From NCBI GenBank assembly GCA_023433505.1, contig JAEZCO010000111.1, positions 1-5,843 of the forward strand: a DNA stretch of 5,843 nucleotides. Reading direction: 5' to 3'. This DNA comes from Bacillota bacterium. GTDB taxonomy: Bacteria > Bacillota > Clostridia > Acetivibrionales > DTU013. A model generated the notes under the pieces. The model did not search any database. It was not told the origin of the DNA and worked only from the letters and a program-made list of their open reading frames with translations. Both the position numbers and the translations under genes were made by a program. Within the stretch, counting starts at the first letter, position 1; each line of letters begins with the position of its first letter. Positions 1 through 5,680 of this stretch are shown one piece after another.

Positions 1-67
1 AAGTGGGCGCCCCTACACTAGATTCCGTTTCATACCAATGACATACATGCCGTGCAGTTTCTTTTCA

Positions 68-1297
68 TCATCCTATAATGGTCACGGATTTGCTGGCCGG
101 CGACAGGTTCCCTGTCACGTCATAGGCCTTCACCCAGAGGATATTTATGCCAATCCCCTTGGGTACTTTCACCGAACGGCTGGGTCTTGTGGCTGTTTCT
201 ATTTCCAATCCGTTGCAATAAATCCTATAGCCTTTGACTTTGACATTATCCGTGGAGGCTATCCATTCCAGGGCTACACTGGAGCCTTTGACAGATTTGA
301 CCTTCAAGTTGGCAGGTGCGGCTGGCGCTTTTGTATCGCTTACTGTAGCCGTCTTTAGAGGTTTTGATAAAGCAGAGCTGTTCCCTGTGCTGTCCAGGGC
401 TTTTATCCGGAATTCATAGCTCTTGCCCGGAATCAGGCCTTTGCACGTGTATTCCGGCTTGCTGATTTTGCTTTTTTTGACGCCGTCCATGTAAATCTCA
501 TAGCCTTTGACCTTCAAATTATCGGTGGAGGGAGACCAGGCAAGATTTATTTCGGTTTCGGTGGCAGTGACCGCCTTAAGCCCTTCGGGAACGGAAGGCG
601 CACTATTGTCGGACAATGTGGAAAATTGGACCTTATTGCTATTTCCGGAGAAGTTTCCTGCGATATCGCGCGCTTTTACATAAAAGGTATAATTCTTTCC
701 GGGCTCAAGTCCTTTGCAGACATAGTATTCTATGCTTTCAGAGCCTTTCTTCGCATCATTGCAGTAAATATCATATCCCCTGATACCTATATTGTCACTG
801 GAAGGGTCCCATTTCAGCGTGATGCTGGTATATGCAGCAGTGACAGCGCTCAAGCCGCTGGGCGCAGTCGGAAGCACCTTATCCTGTAGTGTCCCGCAAC
901 GCAAGGCGCTGCTGCTCTCGGATAAATTCCCGGCAGCATCGTAGGCTTTTACGGTAAACACATATTCCTGCCCGGGAATAAGGCCTTTGTTTGTATAATC
1001 TGTTTTGGCTACCGTAATTATTTTCCTTCCGTCCCTGAATACCTGATATCCTTTTACCCCCACATTGTCCCGCGAATCTTTCCAGCTTATGGAAATGGAT
1101 GTATGCGTCCGGCTAATGGCTGTCAATGCCGTGGGGGCCGACGGTTTCTCCGTATCCGTCCCCGTTGAATCGGCATAGTAGGCGCTGTCCGTCTCTGCCC
1201 CGCCCTGTCCGTACAGTATTGCGGCACTGCACGATTGTGCAAAAATAGAAAATAGAATAAGAAATGAAATGCTTGTCCTGATGAATGTCCTTTTCAT
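68..1297 (-). CDS. Secreted protein of four fibronectin type III domains
   Basis: This 409-residue protein starts with a signal peptide: basic MKRTFIRTS, a hydrophobic core at about residues 10-20, and a likely signal peptidase I site near residues 24-26 (SCSAA). After a short linker come four fibronectin type III domains at about 50-138, 140-229, 231-320 and 322-409. Each has a conserved Trp (W72, W163, W254, W345, exactly 91 residues apart), a D-N-x-x-x-(K/R)-G-Y turn, a G-L-x-P-G-x-x-Y segment (lost in the last domain) and a closing Y-D-x-x-G-N. No catalytic domain, LPXTG signal, S-layer domain or C-terminal membrane segment is present. Family knowledge: such domains usually act as spacers or carbohydrate/protein adhesion modules beside extracellular hydrolases, so a stand-alone array suggests a binding or matrix role, which is inference. 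The ATG at 1297 is supported by GGAGG at 1305-1309. It is divergent from the AI-2E permease. Confidence 0.9.
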   Translation of the reverse strand: MKRTFIRTSISFLILFSIFAQSCSAAILYGQGGAETDSAYYADSTGTDTEKPSAPTALTAISRTHTSISISWKDSRDNVGVKGYQVFRDGRKIITVAKTDYTNKGLIPGQEYVFTVKAYDAAGNLSESSSALRCGTLQDKVLPTAPSGLSAVTAAYTSITLKWDPSSDNIGIRGYDIYCNDAKKGSESIEYYVCKGLEPGKNYTFYVKARDIAGNFSGNSNKVQFSTLSDNSAPSVPEGLKAVTATETEINLAWSPSTDNLKVKGYEIYMDGVKKSKISKPEYTCKGLIPGKSYEFRIKALDSTGNSSALSKPLKTATVSDTKAPAAPANLKVKSVKGSSVALEWIASTDNVKVKGYRIYCNGLEIETATRPSRSVKVPKGIGINILWVKAYDVTGNLSPASKSVTIIG

Positions 1298-1304
1298 TTA
1301 GTCC

Positions 1305-1309
1305 CCTCC
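1305..1309 (-). promoter_or_regulatory. Ribosome binding site of the fibronectin III gene
   Basis: GGAGG on the minus strand lies 7 nt before the ATG at 1297, an ideal spacing that fixes this start. Confidence 0.85.
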
Positions 1310-1358
1310 ACAAAATTGATTTATTTCATAACATTACAATGTTTTACATTTAATTTAT

Positions 1359-1388
1359 AATATAACATATTATTACATTAATTGTCAA
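1359..1388 (-). promoter_or_regulatory. Sigma-A type promoter of the fibronectin III gene
   Basis: Read on the minus strand, a perfect -35 TTGACA (1388-1383) is followed after 18 nt by TATATT (1364-1359), five of six matches to the -10 consensus. Transcription would start near 1352 and give a leader of about 55 nt. A LexA-like palindrome abuts the -35 on its upstream side. The leader also holds the 14-bp palindrome AACATT-AC-AATGTT at 1330-1343, of unknown role. Confidence 0.65.
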
Positions 1389-1400
1389 GAACATTTGTTC
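1389..1400. promoter_or_regulatory. LexA (DinR) type SOS box candidate
   Basis: GAACATTTGTTC fits the Gram-positive LexA core GAAC-N4-GTTC, and the following G1401 extends the match to the ...GTTCG flank. It directly touches the -35 of the leftward fibronectin promoter (1383-1388) and lies 14 nt upstream of the -35 of the rightward AI-2E promoter. Bound LexA could block the leftward promoter by steric hindrance. An eight-base core occurs by chance about once per 65,536 positions, so the placement makes it attractive but not proven. Confidence 0.45.
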
Positions 1401-1414
1401 GGAAATTGTATAAA

Positions 1415-1443
1415 TTTACAAACGGACGGGGCTCTGGTATGAT
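1415..1443 (+). promoter_or_regulatory. Extended -10 promoter of the AI-2E permease gene
   Basis: TTTACA (1415-1420), a 17-nt spacer and TATGAT (1438-1443), with TG at 1435-1436 one base before the -10 hexamer, form an extended -10 promoter. Transcription would start near 1450, leaving about 40 nt of leader. A second TATAAT at 1449-1454 lacks a matching -35. Confidence 0.6.
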
Positions 1444-1475
1444 ATACCTATAATTTGAGAAGACTATGGTTTTCC

Positions 1476-1481
1476 GGAGGA
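1476..1481 (+). promoter_or_regulatory. Ribosome binding site that decides the AI-2E start
   Basis: GGAGGA lies 8 nt before the ATG at 1490 and downstream of the in-frame ATG at 1466, so it excludes the longer reading. Confidence 0.85.
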
Positions 1482-1489
1482 TACAAATA

Positions 1490-2575
1490 ATGTGGTACAA
1501 GCATAATTTCTTTAAATACGCAATGGGCTTGCTTTTAATTCTGGTGAATATATTTTTGCTGGGCAAGATCGACTTTTTTCTTGTCCCCCTAAGAAACGTA
1601 CTGGCAACGATTTTTCTGCCGCTTCTGATTTCCGGGATTTTGTATTATCTGATGCGGCCCCTGGTCAATTGGATCGTTAAATTCAAAATCCCGCGGACCG
1701 TTGCAATACTCATCGGTTTTGTCATTCTTATCGTGATATTGGCAGTCATAAGCGCCAGCACCGGTTCCATGGTTGTAAGCCAGTTAAGCCGGCTGTACAG
1801 CAGCTTGCCGGATTTCTTTGAAATCGCGGGGGAAAAGACGACGGAATTTTTTGATAAAGGCTTTCTTTCCTTCATACCTGTTTACGATTTGCAGCAGCAA
1901 TTATCCGGCGTCCTGCAGAGGGTCGTACCCTTTCTGAGCAATGGCCTTCTCAGCGGCATCTCAGTGGTGGCTAATGCTACGGCAGCGCTGGTTATCGTGC
2001 CCTTTTTCCTGTTTTACCTGCTGAAGGATGACCACCTTTTCCACCGGCGGATGCTGGCAATTATACCCGAAAAGCATAGGGACAGCGGTGAAGAAATCCT
2101 TGAGGACGTGGACAAGACTCTTTCAACCTATATCATCGGCCAGGCAATTGTCGCTCTTACCATCGGCGTATTGATGTATATCGGCTATCTTATCCTGGGC
2201 CTGGACTATGCCCTGATACTGGCGCTGTTTGCATTGATTACCGCATTCATCCCCATACTGGGAGCATTTATCGGTATTATTCCGGCCATCCTTGTGGGGT
2301 TGACCATAAACCCGCTCATGGCTTTGAAGGTGCTTATCCTGATGATTGTGGTCCAACAACTGGAGGGGAACCTGCTTTCTCCGCAAATCATGGGCAAACG
2401 GATGAACATCCATCCGCTGACCTTCCTGGTCATCCTCCTGGTGGCGGCTTCGCTTTTCGGATTTATCGGCATGCTCATCGCAGTACCGGTGTATGCGGTG
2501 ATTAAAGTCATCGGCAAAAGCTTTTACAAGCTTTACAAGCTTAGAAAGGCTGAAAACGACTCCTGCAGCAATTGA
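1490..2575 (+). CDS. AI-2E family transporter (UPF0118 membrane permease)
   Basis: This integral membrane protein of 361 residues has the usual length and architecture of the AI-2E family. Paired hydrophobic helices lie at about 10-30, 36-56 and 69-90, followed by an extracellular-type region at about 95-150. Then come a helix ending in PFFLFYLLKDD (171-181) and four to five C-terminal helices. Recognisable family signatures are TLSTYIIGQ (210-218), FIPILGAFIGIIPA (253-266) and QQLEGNLLSPQIMGKRM (289-305). The start is set at ATG 1490, because GGAGGA (1476-1481) sits 8 nt upstream; the ATG at 1466 precedes this site and has none of its own. Family members include TqsA (autoinducer-2 export) and Na+/H+ antiporters, so the substrate cannot be named. 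The C-terminus carries a 9-nt tandem repeat (2523-2540) encoding YKL-YKL. The gene is monocistronic or reads into the small gene downstream. Confidence 0.93.
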   Translation: MWYKHNFFKYAMGLLLILVNIFLLGKIDFFLVPLRNVLATIFLPLLISGILYYLMRPLVNWIVKFKIPRTVAILIGFVILIVILAVISASTGSMVVSQLSRLYSSLPDFFEIAGEKTTEFFDKGFLSFIPVYDLQQQLSGVLQRVVPFLSNGLLSGISVVANATAALVIVPFFLFYLLKDDHLFHRRMLAIIPEKHRDSGEEILEDVDKTLSTYIIGQAIVALTIGVLMYIGYLILGLDYALILALFALITAFIPILGAFIGIIPAILVGLTINPLMALKVLILMIVVQQLEGNLLSPQIMGKRMNIHPLTFLVILLVAASLFGFIGMLIAVPVYAVIKVIGKSFYKLYKLRKAENDSCSN

Positions 2576-2600
2576 TCTTTGGATTCCTGAGCCTTATAAT
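2572..2600 (+). promoter_or_regulatory. Strong promoter of the small basic protein gene
   Basis: TTGATC (2572-2577), a 17-nt spacer and a perfect TATAAT (2595-2600) form a sigma-A type promoter. Its -35 overlaps the stop codon of the AI-2E permease gene. Transcription would start near 2607 and give a leader of about 23 nt, making the small gene an independent unit of about 200 nt up to the terminator. Confidence 0.65.
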
Positions 2601-2629
2601 GAGATTAAAGAGCAAAAGAGGTGATTTAG

Positions 2630-2803
2630 ATGAAGAAAAGAAAAACCAGTCTGGACCTGATGCGGGAAATCAGAACGACATGGACAATCAACCCGCGGAC
2701 CAGGGTTCACGACAACGATATCCGGAAAAGTAAAAAGAAAATGCGCAGTGAAGGCAAAAAAGAAACGAAAAAAGCTCTTGGAGATGATCCCAAGAGCTTT
2801 TTT
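2630..2803 (+). CDS. Small basic protein, stop-less frame before its terminator; possible ribosome rescue factor
   Basis: The ATG at 2630 follows GAGGTGA (2618-2624) by 5 nt. The protein is very basic: 18 Lys/Arg against 6 Asp/Glu in the first 50 residues. It has a central W18-T-I-N-P-R-T-R-V26 segment and a Lys-rich stretch R32-K48 (RKSKKKMRSEGKKETKK). It resembles, from memory, short W-x-I-N-P-x-T-R-V proteins of Bacillota of unknown role. The frame passes through the intrinsic terminator: codons 49-58 are the hairpin and T-run, F57-F58 being the six T's. The next in-frame stop is at 3092-3094, and residues beyond about 58 are only antisense of the exporter gene. A transcript ended at the terminator would therefore lack a stop codon, as in arfA and brfA, giving a product of about 57-59 residues. 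Function is inference. Alternatives are a one-base error or slippage in the A6 run (2768-2773), which would reach TGA at 2785-2787. Confidence 0.6.
2768..2803. terminator. Bidirectional intrinsic terminator
   Basis: GCTCTTGG (2774-2781) pairs perfectly with CCAAGAGC (2790-2797) around an 8-nt loop. Six A's lie before it and six T's after it, so it has a T-run on either strand. It ends the rightward transcript (small basic gene, and AI-2E read-through) and the leftward exporter gene, whose stop codon lies 10 nt away. It falls inside the open frame of the small gene. Confidence 0.9.
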
Positions 2804-2812
2804 ATTTGTTCT

Positions 2813-4048
2813 TCATCCGCCGGCTGGATCAGAAGGCTGAATCACCGGCTTTCCGGCCTCGATCAGCACTTTGCTGCCCAACAGGAAAAATCCCTGAATG
2901 AACATCAGCAAGCCGGTGCCCACCAGCAGCCATTCGATCCTGATCAGGTCCGCCAGGGGTCCGAACACAAGCATTCCCATCGGCATCATGCTGCTGGATA
3001 TCATCCCCAAAACGCCAAACACTCTCCCCAGGAAATCTTTCTCTACCTTTTGCTGCAGCAAAACCGTAGCCGGTGTGTTGAAGAATGGAAGTGATACGCC
3101 GATAAAGGCCATGAAAACCAGGTAGAGCCAGAAAACAGGCATCACTCCCAGCCCCAGGGTACCTAGCCCGATAATAAGGGTTGACGCTGCCATCGTATGG
3201 GTTTTATTTTTAAAGCCGCCCCAGGAAGCCATGACAATGCCCCCTGCCATCATGCCTATCGAGAAGACGATTTCTATTGCAGTCAGACGCCAGACATCGC
3301 TGCCAAAAGTGCGCGTAACCTGCAGCGGAGTCAGAAACGCAGCAGGCGCAACAAATATAAAAAAGATCGCGCTAAACAGGAAGAACGCTTTGATGAAACT
3401 ATGATTTTTGATATAGTTGTAACCTTCACGCATGTCGGAGAAATAACTGACTGTCTGATTTTCCAGAGCCTTGGTATGTGGGGGCACCTTGAGAAAAATC
3501 AGCAGTATCGATACGGCTATAGCCGCTGTGACAACATCGATGTAAAATATGGAGCCAATGCTGGCCATGGTCAGCAGCGCACCGCTAAGCAGCGGAGATA
3601 CAAGCATGATCATGGATTGTATGCTGCTGTTTGTTCCATTCACTTTGGTCAGCTTGTCTTCCGGGACAATCTGGGGAAGAAACGCCCCTACCGCCGGGGC
3701 CTGAACTCCGGCTCCCAAGGCGCGTATCGCGGAGATCAGAAAAAGCAGCCACAAATCATCATAGCCAAAAGAAAACAGAATGGCCAGGATCAGGGTCGAT
3801 GCTGCAATCACTGAATCTGAAAGCATAATCAGAACTTTTCTGTTATACCGGTCGGCCCATACTCCTGCAAAAGGAGATAGAAAGAAAGTGGGCAGAAATC
3901 CGCATATAATTGCTATCGTCATCATAATGCCGGATTTTGATGTTAAAGTGATATGCCAGGTTATGGCATACTGCACCAGGGACGATCCAAAAAGGGATAT
4001 TGTCTGTCCGGCCAAAAAGAGTATGGTGTCCTTTTTCCAGTTTCTCAT
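2813..4048 (-). CDS. MFS drug exporter, DHA3 family (MefA-like)
   Basis: This 411-residue, twelve-helix major facilitator superfamily permease resembles the macrolide exporter MefA and its relatives (proton-driven drug efflux, DHA3). Visible features are an N-terminal W-K-x(7)-A-G-Q-x-x-S-L-F (4-20) and motif A between helices 2 and 3, GVWADRYNRK (62-71). The segment APAVGAFLPQIVPEDKLTKVNG lies at about 118-139 with a downstream SPLLSGALL (151-159). A central loop lies at about 188-215, and the second half has DFLGRVFG (338-345) and a motif-A-like GPLADLIR (363-370). Start choice: the ATG at 4048 follows GGAAGGAA (4059-4066) by about 10 nt; the in-frame TTG at 4057 is only 1 nt from that site. 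The substrate cannot be read from sequence. It is divergent from the dipeptidase/L,D-transpeptidase gene, and its end shares the bidirectional terminator. Confidence 0.92.
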   Translation of the reverse strand: MRNWKKDTILFLAGQTISLFGSSLVQYAITWHITLTSKSGIMMTIAIICGFLPTFFLSPFAGVWADRYNRKVLIMLSDSVIAASTLILAILFSFGYDDLWLLFLISAIRALGAGVQAPAVGAFLPQIVPEDKLTKVNGTNSSIQSMIMLVSPLLSGALLTMASIGSIFYIDVVTAAIAVSILLIFLKVPPHTKALENQTVSYFSDMREGYNYIKNHSFIKAFFLFSAIFFIFVAPAAFLTPLQVTRTFGSDVWRLTAIEIVFSIGMMAGGIVMASWGGFKNKTHTMAASTLIIGLGTLGLGVMPVFWLYLVFMAFIGVSLPFFNTPATVLLQQKVEKDFLGRVFGVLGMISSSMMPMGMLVFGPLADLIRIEWLLVGTGLLMFIQGFFLLGSKVLIEAGKPVIQPSDPAGG

Positions 4049-4148
4049 GCTCCGCAAGTTCCTTCCGTCTATGTCAATGTTATGTTTCCCGGGCCATTAT
4101 TATTTCCCATCCTATCATGATTTAAAACGCTCCGCTACGCCCTTATTA

Positions 4149-4154
4149 ATTATA
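4149..4154 (-). promoter_or_regulatory. Possible -10 element of the exporter gene
   Basis: A perfect TATAAT on the minus strand lies 100 nt upstream of the exporter start. No convincing -35 or exact extended -10 (TGGC precedes it) is present, so it may be weak or activator dependent, with a long leader of about 90 nt. Confidence 0.3.
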
Positions 4155-4174
4155 GCCAATATTTATCCCGGCAT

Positions 4175-4187
4175 ATCCTATAAGGAT
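4175..4187. promoter_or_regulatory. Palindrome at the -35 of the dipeptidase/transpeptidase promoter
   Basis: ATCCT-ATA-AGGAT is a perfect 13-bp inverted repeat whose last base is the first base of the TTGACA -35. The position suits an operator, but no known regulator site is recognised and short AT-rich palindromes arise by chance. Confidence 0.3.
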
Positions 4188-4215
4188 TGACAACCCCATT
4201 GATCAATAATATGAT
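4187..4215 (+). promoter_or_regulatory. Near-consensus promoter of the dipeptidase/L,D-transpeptidase gene
   Basis: A perfect TTGACA (4187-4192), a 17-nt spacer and TATGAT (4210-4215, five of six) form a strong sigma-A type promoter. Transcription would start near 4222, leaving about 46 nt of leader. At the very start of that leader AAGCAGG (4219-4225) can pair with CCTGCTT (4242-4248), a 7-bp stem that could shield the 5' end. Confidence 0.7.
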
Positions 4216-4267
4216 TAAAAGCAGGCCATAGAGCTCTTCACCCTGCTTACCCGAAATGGAGATAACT

Positions 4268-5554
4268 ATGAAATCATCAAGAATCAAGCTTACAGTGTTT
4301 GCAATCCTTACATGTATCACTCTCGGTAGTATTATTTTTCCGCCTCCTGCCCATGCGGCAACCGTTGATACCCTTGTCGACCTGACAAAACTCTCTTCGG
4401 ATTTCGTATATGACCTGAAATATTCTACTTCCGACAATTTTACCGGTACCAAACAGTACTCCGGCAGCATATGCTGTTTACAGGAGGAAACCGCCTGGAA
4501 ACTTATTAAGGCGAATGAAGAAGTTATGCGAAGAGGATTGAGAATAAAAATCTGGGATGCCTACAGGCCTTTTTCCGTCCAGAGGGCAATGTGGAGAGTC
4601 ATGCCTGACTCCAGATTTCTGGCCGACCCAAATAAAAAAGGCTCCAATCATAACAAGGGCGCTGCCGTAGATATTACCCTCGTTGATGAAAAAGGGCATG
4701 AAGTAGAGATGCCCTCGGGATTTGATGATTTTTCCGGCAAGGCGGCCAGGTCGAACCCCAATATGTCGCCTGCTGCAAAAGAGAACCTGGGAATCCTGAC
4801 AGACGCTATGGTAAAAAGCGGCTTCAAGTCAATAAGCAATGAATGGTGGCATTATGACGATGCTGACAATTCCAAGTACGGTCTGCTGGATGTGGAGCTG
4901 GAGGATGTTAGAGACAGAAGTCTGGCGGTTGAAAATGTCATAGGGATCGGCGATTCCTCCCAGGTCATTCTTGTCACACCCGTCAGCTACAGTGCTTCCC
5001 ATGCAAAACTGCGGCTATATGAAAAGAAAAACGGCATCTGGATGAAAACATCGCCGGATATGCAGGCCTACATAGGTAAGAATGGCTTTAAGCCCGTAAA
5101 AGACGCCCCTCTTGCTGCGGCAGAGAAAAGGAAGTATAAGTATGAAGGCGACGGCGCTACCCCTGCGGGAGTATTCTCCATCACCTCCCTTTTTGGCTGG
5201 GGAAATAATCCCGGTTTCAAGCTTCCTTATAAGAAGACAACCTCCGATGATTATTTTGTCAGCAGCAACAAAAAAGAGGATTACAATGTCTTCATTACAA
5301 GAAAAGGCGGGCCTTCCAAGAGCTGGACCCTTTATGAAAAATTAAAAATTCCGGATTACAAGTATGGGGCGGTCATCAATTACAATAACGGTCCCGACCG
5401 GATTACAGGCAACGGAAGTGCAATATTCCTGCACATTGCCGATGACAGAGGGTATACTTCAGGGTGTGTTTCATTATCCGAAGCAAATCTCCTGAAAATA
5501 TTCAAATGGTTAAAGCCGGAACAAAGCCCCATGATCTCCCTGGGAAAAATATAA
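4268..5554 (+). CDS. Secreted VanX-like D-Ala-D-Ala dipeptidase fused to YkuD L,D-transpeptidase
   Basis: This 428-residue exported protein joins two peptidoglycan enzymes. A signal peptide (1-30) ends in PPPAHA with cleavage before A31. Residues about 35-205 are a peptidase M15D (VanX/DdpX) domain: AYRPFSVQRAMW (98-109, R100 matching the VanX active-site Arg), zinc ligands in SNHNKGAAVD (126-135; H128, D135), and EWWH (192-195; E192 as base, H195 as third ligand). Residues about 230-428 are a YkuD L,D-transpeptidase domain: GDGATPAGVFSI (294-305), H389 and TSGCV (397-401) with nucleophile C400. All expected catalytic residues are present. VanX cleaves D-Ala-D-Ala in the cytoplasm; here the signal peptide places it outside, so substrate use there is inferred. 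L,D-transpeptidases make 3-3 cross-links. Start ATG 4268 has GGAG (4258-4261) 6 nt upstream; the ATG at 4256 overlaps that site. A lone promoter drives it. Confidence 0.9.
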   Translation: MKSSRIKLTVFAILTCITLGSIIFPPPAHAATVDTLVDLTKLSSDFVYDLKYSTSDNFTGTKQYSGSICCLQEETAWKLIKANEEVMRRGLRIKIWDAYRPFSVQRAMWRVMPDSRFLADPNKKGSNHNKGAAVDITLVDEKGHEVEMPSGFDDFSGKAARSNPNMSPAAKENLGILTDAMVKSGFKSISNEWWHYDDADNSKYGLLDVELEDVRDRSLAVENVIGIGDSSQVILVTPVSYSASHAKLRLYEKKNGIWMKTSPDMQAYIGKNGFKPVKDAPLAAAEKRKYKYEGDGATPAGVFSITSLFGWGNNPGFKLPYKKTTSDDYFVSSNKKEDYNVFITRKGGPSKSWTLYEKLKIPDYKYGAVINYNNGPDRITGNGSAIFLHIADDRGYTSGCVSLSEANLLKIFKWLKPEQSPMISLGKI

Positions 5555-5589
5555 TTTTGAATGAAGTCGTTCTTCGCAAAATTATTTTT
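5547..5589 (+). terminator. AT-rich hairpin terminator after the dipeptidase/transpeptidase gene
   Basis: ATAATTTTG (5551-5559) pairs with CAAAATTAT (5577-5585), with an inner GAAG/CTTC stem (5563-5566 with 5572-5575) and a T5 run at 5585-5589. The hairpin overlaps the TAA stop at 5552-5554. Low GC in the stem makes it weaker than the terminator at 2768-2803. Confidence 0.5.
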
Positions 5590-5607
5590 CAAAACTTTAA
5601 AATATCC

Positions 5608-5636
5608 TTAACTTTTTTTAAAGTTCAGGATATAAT
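5608..5636 (+). promoter_or_regulatory. Promoter of the MurA-like gene, with a palindrome in its spacer
   Basis: TTAACT (5608-5613), a 17-nt spacer and a perfect TATAAT (5631-5636) form a likely sigma-A promoter, with a start near 5643 and a leader of about 38 nt. The spacer contains an inverted repeat AACTTT-TTTT-AAAGTT (5610-5625), and a further direct copy AACTTT lies at 5593-5598. This arrangement could be an operator. Confidence 0.5.
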
Positions 5637-5680
5637 AAGGATGTTAGTCCCATATATCAAAGAAAGCAGGATTTGCACAA

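Noticed and set aside
1..67. Search for a terminator after the fibronectin III gene
   Set aside because: Only a short GGGCGCCC palindrome (5-12) is present, without a T-run on the minus strand; the real terminator may lie left of the window.
1229..1240. Lipoprotein signal around C23 of the fibronectin III protein
   Set aside because: The residues before the cysteine (F-A-Q-S-C) do not fit a lipobox; a normal signal peptidase site is more likely.
2518..2542. Tandem 9-nt repeat with AAGCTT copies at the end of the AI-2E gene
   Set aside because: It encodes an ordinary basic tail (YKL-YKL) and two copies are too few to suggest a functional repeat.
2804..3094. C-terminal extension of the small basic protein to 154 residues
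   Set aside because: This part is exact antisense of the exporter gene, lies past a strong terminator, and its composition (many His, Gln) is typical of a shadow frame.
3197..3814. Plus-strand open frame of 205 codons
   Set aside because: It is fully antisense to the well-supported MFS exporter, has no ribosome binding site and resembles no family.
4055..4057. TTG start for the exporter, three codons upstream of the ATG
   Set aside because: It lies only 1 nt after the Shine-Dalgarno sequence, whereas the ATG at 4048 has workable spacing.
4072..4077. Perfect TTGACA on the minus strand upstream of the exporter
   Set aside because: It is 23 nt from the start codon, leaving no room for a -10 element and transcription start before the ribosome binding site.
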